Below, piece after piece: positions 60,080 to 64,000 of a stretch of 64,000 nt of DNA. This DNA is from Paracoccaceae bacterium (GTDB taxonomy: Bacteria; Pseudomonadota; Alphaproteobacteria; Rhodobacterales; Rhodobacteraceae). Within the stretch, counting starts at the first letter, position 1. The number at the start of each line of letters is the position of its first letter. The position numbers were made by a program, and so were the translations under genes. Below the pieces are notes generated by a model, which worked only from the letters and a program-made list of their open reading frames with translations, was not told the origin of the DNA and ran no database searches. The stretch lies in the NCBI GenBank assembly GCA_022763485.1, contig JALEGX010000011.1, positions 1 to 64,000 on the forward strand, in the 5' to 3' direction.

Positions 60080-61267
60080 TTAGGTGACGCGTGATTTCGT
60101 CTGGTACTTGGGATCGCGCCAAAGTTCGTTTGTGATTACGTCCTCCAGGATTTTCGCCGCTTCGACGACGTCGGCCTGGTCGATATAGAGCGGGGTAAAG
60201 CCGAACCGCATGATGTTGGGCGCACGGAAATCACCGATGACGCCCCGGTCGATCAGAGCCTGCATCGCGGCATAGCCGTGTTCAAACCCGAACGAGATCT
60301 GGCTGCCGCGCTGTGCGCCATCGCGCGGCGAGGCAAGCGTCAGCTGCGGGCAGCGGGCCTCGACTTCGGCGATGAACGTGTCACACAGGGCGATCGACGC
60401 GGCACGCAATTCTTGCATGTCCACGCCGTCCCAGGCGTTCAGCGCCTGATCCAGAACGGCCAGCTGCAAGATCGGCGGGGTGCCCACGCGCAGGCGTTCG
60501 GTGGACATGGCGGGGCGATATTTCAGGTCCATCTCAAAGGGCGCTTCATGCCCCATCCATCCGGCCAGCGCGGGTTCGACCGTTTCCACAAGGTCGGGAC
60601 GCGCATAGATGAACGCCGGGGAACCGGGGCCGCCGTTGAGGTACTTGTAGGTACAGCCCACTGCAAACTCGGCGTTCGAGGCGGTCATGTCCACCGGCAC
60701 AGCGCCTGCGCTGTGGGCCAGATCCCAGATCATCACCGCGCCAACCGAATGTGCCTTTTCGGTGATTGCCTGCATGTCGTGGGTGCGGCCCGTGCGATAA
60801 TCGACCTGCGTCAGCATGACGACCGCCACCTCTTTGGTGATGGCGTCGGCCACGTCTTCGGGCGCGGGCGCGCGCAGTTCATAGTCCTTGTCGATGGTGC
60901 TGATCAGCCCCTGCGCCATGTAAAGGTCGGTGGGGAAGTTGCCATTATCCGACAGGATGACCTTGCGGTCCGGGCGCATTTTCAGTGCTGCCGCCAGGGC
61001 CTGATAGACCTTGATCGACAGGGTGTCGCCGGTGGCAACCGATCCTGCGGGCGCGCCAATCAGCTGGCCGATGCGGTCGCCAACACGCGAGGGCAGGGAA
61101 ATCCAGTCGGCGGTGTTCCAAGCCCGGATCAGTTCCTGGCCCCATTCGTTGGAGATCACCTGCACGGCACGCTCCGCCGCGCCTTTGGGCAAGACGCCAA
61201 GCGAATTGCCATCCAGATAGATCACGCCTTTGGGGAGGTCGAAGAGTTCCTTGCGAGGAAGTGTCAT
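60080..61267 (-). CDS. kynU: Kynureninase
   Basis: The 395-residue PLP enzyme of fold type I has [47 protein letters not shown] (the PLP Asp) and the PLP-lysine segment [17 protein letters not shown]. It splits L-kynurenine to anthranilate and alanine. ATG 61267 overlaps the TDO stop at 61264-61266. It completes tryptophan to anthranilate with the TDO genes (formamidase not in the window). Confidence 0.95.
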   Translation of the reverse strand: MTLPRKELFDLPKGVIYLDGNSLGVLPKGAAERAVQVISNEWGQELIRAWNTADWISLPSRVGDRIGQLIGAPAGSVATGDTLSIKVYQALAAALKMRPDRKVILSDNGNFPTDLYMAQGLISTIDKDYELRAPAPEDVADAITKEVAVVMLTQVDYRTGRTHDMQAITEKAHSVGAVMIWDLAHSAGAVPVDMTASNAEFAVGCTYKYLNGGPGSPAFIYARPDLVETVEPALAGWMGHEAPFEMDLKYRPAMSTERLRVGTPPILQLAVLDQALNAWDGVDMQELRAASIALCDTFIAEVEARCPQLTLASPRDGAQRGSQISFGFEHGYAAMQALIDRGVIGDFRAPNIMRFGFTPLYIDQADVVEAAKILEDVITNELWRDPKYQTKSRVT

Positions 61268-62103
61268 AGTTCCCCTCTCAGGTGCCAAAGCTCGGGGAAA
61301 AGCTCGACGTCGAGCATTTTGCGCAGATAGGTGACGCCGGCCGTTCCGCCCGTGCCGCGTTTAAAGCCGATGACGCGTTCCACCGTGGTGACATGGTTGA
61401 AACGCCAGCGGCGGAAATAGTCCTCAAGGTCGACCAGCTTTTCGGCCAGTTCATAGAGGGACCAATGGGTGTCGATGTCGTCATAGACAATCTTCCAGCG
61501 GGCCTGAACTTCGGGCACCGACGCATGCGGGCTGTCCAACTGCGGGGCAGGAACATTGTCTTCGTGCCCGTCGATCGAGCGGAACAGGAAGCGGATGACC
61601 TCATCGTAGAAGCTTGGACGGGCAAGCTCTTCCCTGAGCATGTCGTGAACCTTTTCAACATGCGCATGTGGCTTCAGCATGTTGGGATTCCGGTTGCCCA
61701 GGACGTATTCGATCATGCGATATTGGTAGGACTGAAAGCCCGATGACGGCCCCAGATTATCGCGGAACGTGGTGTAATCCGCAGGGGTCATGGTCCGCAG
61801 AACGTCCCACTGATTGTTCAGCTGTTCAAAGATCCGGCTGACGCGTGCCAGCATCTTGAACATGGTGGGCAGGTTGTTGGTCTTCAGCGCCTCGCGCGCC
61901 GCGCCAAGTTCATGCAGGATCAGGTTCATCCACAGCTCAGAGGTCTGGTGCTGGATGATGAACAGAAGCTCATCATGGGCGTTGCTTTGCGGAAACTGGG
62001 CCGACAGGACCGATTGCAGATGCAGATAGTCCCCATAGGACATCGCGTCCTTGAAATCCATCTTTGCGCCGCCGGTGCCTGGATCATAAGCTTGGCCACT
62101 CAT
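61264..62103 (-). CDS. kynA: Tryptophan 2,3-dioxygenase (copy 2, main)
   Basis: The 279-residue protein is a canonical [29 protein letters not shown] (substrate His), [36 protein letters not shown] (haem-ligand His) and [10 protein letters not shown]. It oxidises L-tryptophan to N-formylkynurenine using haem. Both ends overlap neighbours by four bases (ligase and kynureninase), so it belongs to the core operon. Confidence 0.95.
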   Translation of the reverse strand: MSGQAYDPGTGGAKMDFKDAMSYGDYLHLQSVLSAQFPQSNAHDELLFIIQHQTSELWMNLILHELGAAREALKTNNLPTMFKMLARVSRIFEQLNNQWDVLRTMTPADYTTFRDNLGPSSGFQSYQYRMIEYVLGNRNPNMLKPHAHVEKVHDMLREELARPSFYDEVIRFLFRSIDGHEDNVPAPQLDSPHASVPEVQARWKIVYDDIDTHWSLYELAEKLVDLEDYFRRWRFNHVTTVERVIGFKRGTGGTAGVTYLRKMLDVELFPELWHLRGEL

Positions 62104-63719
62104 GCCTGGTTTTCCTTCAATTTGAACCTTTGGATCTTGCCGCTTTCGGTCTTTGGCAGGGCTTTGGTAAAGACGACCGAACGGGGATATTTGAACGGCG
62201 CAATCGTTGCCTTGACGTGATCCTGAAGCCGTTTGACCAGCGCGTCCGATGGCACCTCTCCCGCGCCCAGCACAACATGCGCCTGCACGATCGAGCCGCG
62301 TTCTTCATCCGGCGCCCCGATCACCGCGCATTCCGCGACCGCTTCATGAGACAGCAGGGCGGCTTCGACTTCGGGGCCGGCGATATTGTAGCCCGAAGAA
62401 AGGATGACGTCGTCATTGCGCGCGGCAAAGTGGAAATAGCCGTCCGCGTCCTGGACAAAGGCATCGCCGGAAATGTTCCAGCCGTCCTGAACGTATTCGC
62501 CCTGACGTTCGCCGAACATATAGCGACACCCGGTCGGCCCGCGCATTGCCAGGCGACCGATTTCACCACGCGGCAGTTCGGCGCCGTCTTTTCCGATCAC
62601 TTTCGCCTCATATCCGGCCACCGGCTTGCCGGTGCAGGCGGGGCGGTGATCTTCGAAGCGGTTGGTGATGAAGATATGCAGCATTTCCGTCGCGCCGATG
62701 CCGTCCAGCATCGGTTTTCCGGTCTTCTGTTGCCACTCATCATAAACCGGTCCCGGCAGGGTTTCCCCCGCCGAGACCGCGGCGCGAAGGGAGGAGAGGT
62801 CCGCGCCTTCGTCCATCGCCCGCAACATCGCGCGATATGCGGTCGGCGCAGTGAAGCAAACGGAGGCCTTATAGGTCTCGATGATCTCGATCATCTGCGG
62901 CGGTGCCGCGTTTTCCAGCAGTGTCGCGGTTGCGCCAAAGCGCAGCGGGAAAATCGCCAGCCCGCCCAGGCCAAAGGTGAAGGCCAGCGGCGGGGAGCCG
63001 ACAAATACGTCTTCGGGCTGTACGTTCAACACTTCTTTGGCATAGCCGTCCGCGATGATCAGCAGGTCGCGGTGGAAATGCATGGTCGCCTTGGGGTTGC
63101 CGGTGGATCCGCTGGTAAAACCGATCAGCGCCACATCGTCCTGCGCGGTCTGAACCGTGTCGAACTGTACGGATTTGTTCAGAGCAAGCCGGTCAAGTTC
63201 GGCGTCGTGATTGGCGGTGCCGTCAAAGCCCACCACCGTTTTCAACGTGTCGCCGCCCTTGGCGCAGGCGATCATTTCATCCATCAGCCGCGTGTCGCAG
63301 AGCGCGTGGGTGATCTGGGCCTTTTCAACGTATTTCTTCAGCTCTCCTGCCCGCAGCATGGGCATGGTGTTGACCACAACCGCGCCCGCTTTGGTTGCCG
63401 CCAGCCAACAGGCGACCATGGCAGGGTTGTTCGCTGACCGGATCAGAACACGGTTGCCCGGTTTCACGCCCAGATCTTCGACCAAGGCATTGGCCAGCCT
63501 GTTGGTCCAGTCGGCAAGTTCCTTGTAGGTGCGCCGACGTCCGTTGCCGATCAGCGCGGTGTGATCGCCGAACCCCTTGGCGACCATCGCATCGGTCAGT
63601 TCGTAGGCTGCGTTCAGCTGTTGCGGATAGTCAAACCCGTCCAGCAAAAGGTCGGGCCAGTCCGAAACAGGCGGCAGATTGTCTTTTGCAAAAGTATCTA
63701 CATGAGCTGAAACGTTCAT
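62100..63719 (-). CDS. Anthranilate (2-aminobenzoate)-CoA ligase
   Basis: The 539-residue protein of the AMP-forming acyl-CoA synthetase family has the P-loop-like [19 protein letters not shown] (about 195-213), [73 protein letters not shown] and C-terminal [14 protein letters not shown] (Lys). The benzoate-CoA-ligase-type text and its kynureninase and anthraniloyl-CoA monooxygenase neighbours indicate anthranilate as substrate. It joins CoA to the carboxyl group with ATP. Confidence 0.9.
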   Translation of the reverse strand: MNVSAHVDTFAKDNLPPVSDWPDLLLDGFDYPQQLNAAYELTDAMVAKGFGDHTALIGNGRRRTYKELADWTNRLANALVEDLGVKPGNRVLIRSANNPAMVACWLAATKAGAVVVNTMPMLRAGELKKYVEKAQITHALCDTRLMDEMIACAKGGDTLKTVVGFDGTANHDAELDRLALNKSVQFDTVQTAQDDVALIGFTSGSTGNPKATMHFHRDLLIIADGYAKEVLNVQPEDVFVGSPPLAFTFGLGGLAIFPLRFGATATLLENAAPPQMIEIIETYKASVCFTAPTAYRAMLRAMDEGADLSSLRAAVSAGETLPGPVYDEWQQKTGKPMLDGIGATEMLHIFITNRFEDHRPACTGKPVAGYEAKVIGKDGAELPRGEIGRLAMRGPTGCRYMFGERQGEYVQDGWNISGDAFVQDADGYFHFAARNDDVILSSGYNIAGPEVEAALLSHEAVAECAVIGAPDEERGSIVQAHVVLGAGEVPSDALVKRLQDHVKATIAPFKYPRSVVFTKALPKTESGKIQRFKLKENQA

Positions 63720-63721
63720 AT

Positions 63722-64000
63722 TTACCTCCCTTGATGGGCGCCAAGCGTCTGGCGCGCGATCACAACGCGCTGCACGTCGGATGCCCCCTCGTAGATCCGC
63801 AAGGCACGGATCTCGCGGTACAGGCTCTCGACTGTTTCACCGCATTTCACCCCATCTCCTCCATGAAGCTGTACGGCCTTGTCGATGACCTGCTGTGCCT
63901 GATCCGTGGCGAACAGTTTGGCCATCGCCGCTTCGCGGGTGACGCGCGGGGCGCCGGAATCCTTGGTCCAGGCGGCGCGGTAGACCAGCAAAGCGGCTGC
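63722..64000 (-). CDS. Acyl-CoA dehydrogenase (C-terminal part)
   Basis: The last 92 residues of an acyl-CoA dehydrogenase are visible; the rest lies beyond the right edge. [65 protein letters not shown] is the family's C-terminal helical domain with the GGDG and YEGASDVQ segments. It is co-directional with the ligase (2-base gap) and is likely the first or an early gene of the operon, acting in the lower pathway. Confidence 0.9.
   Translation of the reverse strand, partial: AAALLVYRAAWTKDSGAPRVTREAAMAKLFATDQAQQVIDKAVQLHGGDGVKCGETVESLYREIRALRIYEGASDVQRVVIARQTLGAHQGR

Overview
The window is GC-rich, densely coded DNA whose gene content fits an alphaproteobacterium of the Rhodobacteraceae (roseobacter type). 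It is almost certainly part of an extrachromosomal replicon. A complete repABC replication and partition module lies at 35739-39352, with an antisense-RNA region between repB and repC and two parS-type 16-mers just downstream, and a parDE addiction module follows at 43102-43723. No transposase, integrase, rRNA, tRNA or CRISPR array was seen. Nearly everything else is catabolism, uptake and local regulators, arranged as self-contained modules.

Left arm (1-35414). (a) A truncated OpuAC-type betaine/TMAO-like binding protein diverges from a TorR-like response regulator; three tor-box-like decamers lie between them at 22-base steps. (b) A leftward GntR-regulated operon (8045-1575) encodes a NitT/TauT-type ABC importer, an FAD oxidoreductase and a MobA-like 3-hydroxybenzoate 4-monooxygenase. 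(c) A rightward cluster (9344-19254) joins a TAXI-TRAP importer to a DadA-like dehydrogenase, an Asp/Glu-racemase-family protein, a D-cysteine-desulfhydrase-like PLP enzyme, an ornithine-cyclodeaminase-family protein and a histidine/phenylalanine ammonia-lyase homologue that lacks the MIO-forming Ala-Ser-Gly. It looks like an undescribed amino-acid pathway. (d) A second TRAP system (20332-23160) precedes a three-part opine/imino-acid-oxidase-type dehydrogenase and a RidA protein. (e) A leftward operon under an RpiR regulator (34443-26470) holds an N-formylglutamate-amidohydrolase-family protein, a third TRAP system, a glutamine-synthetase-family ligase, an aldehyde dehydrogenase and an iron alcohol dehydrogenase, which suggests gamma-glutamylated amine or amino-alcohol degradation.

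Centre (35415-43900). After repABC comes a leftward TetR - small membrane protein - Rieske oxygenase - reductase operon with two clear palindromes at its promoter, then parDE.

Right arm (43914-64000). This is dominated by tryptophan. It holds tryptophanase with an unusual leader, a divergent tetR/soxBDAG (sarcosine-oxidase type) pair followed by remnants of a TRAP transporter, an anthraniloyl-CoA monooxygenase/reductase fusion with a divergent MarR, a GntR plus tryptophan 2,3-dioxygenase pair, another MarR, and a long leftward operon. The long operon encodes an acyl-CoA dehydrogenase (partial), an anthranilate-CoA ligase, a second tryptophan 2,3-dioxygenase, kynureninase, an Lrp-like ligand domain, a thioesterase, a RidA protein and a thiolase. 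Together these give tryptophan -> N-formylkynurenine -> kynurenine -> anthranilate -> anthraniloyl-CoA -> non-aromatic CoA ester -> beta-oxidation-like steps. A kynurenine formamidase was not seen and may lie beyond the right edge.
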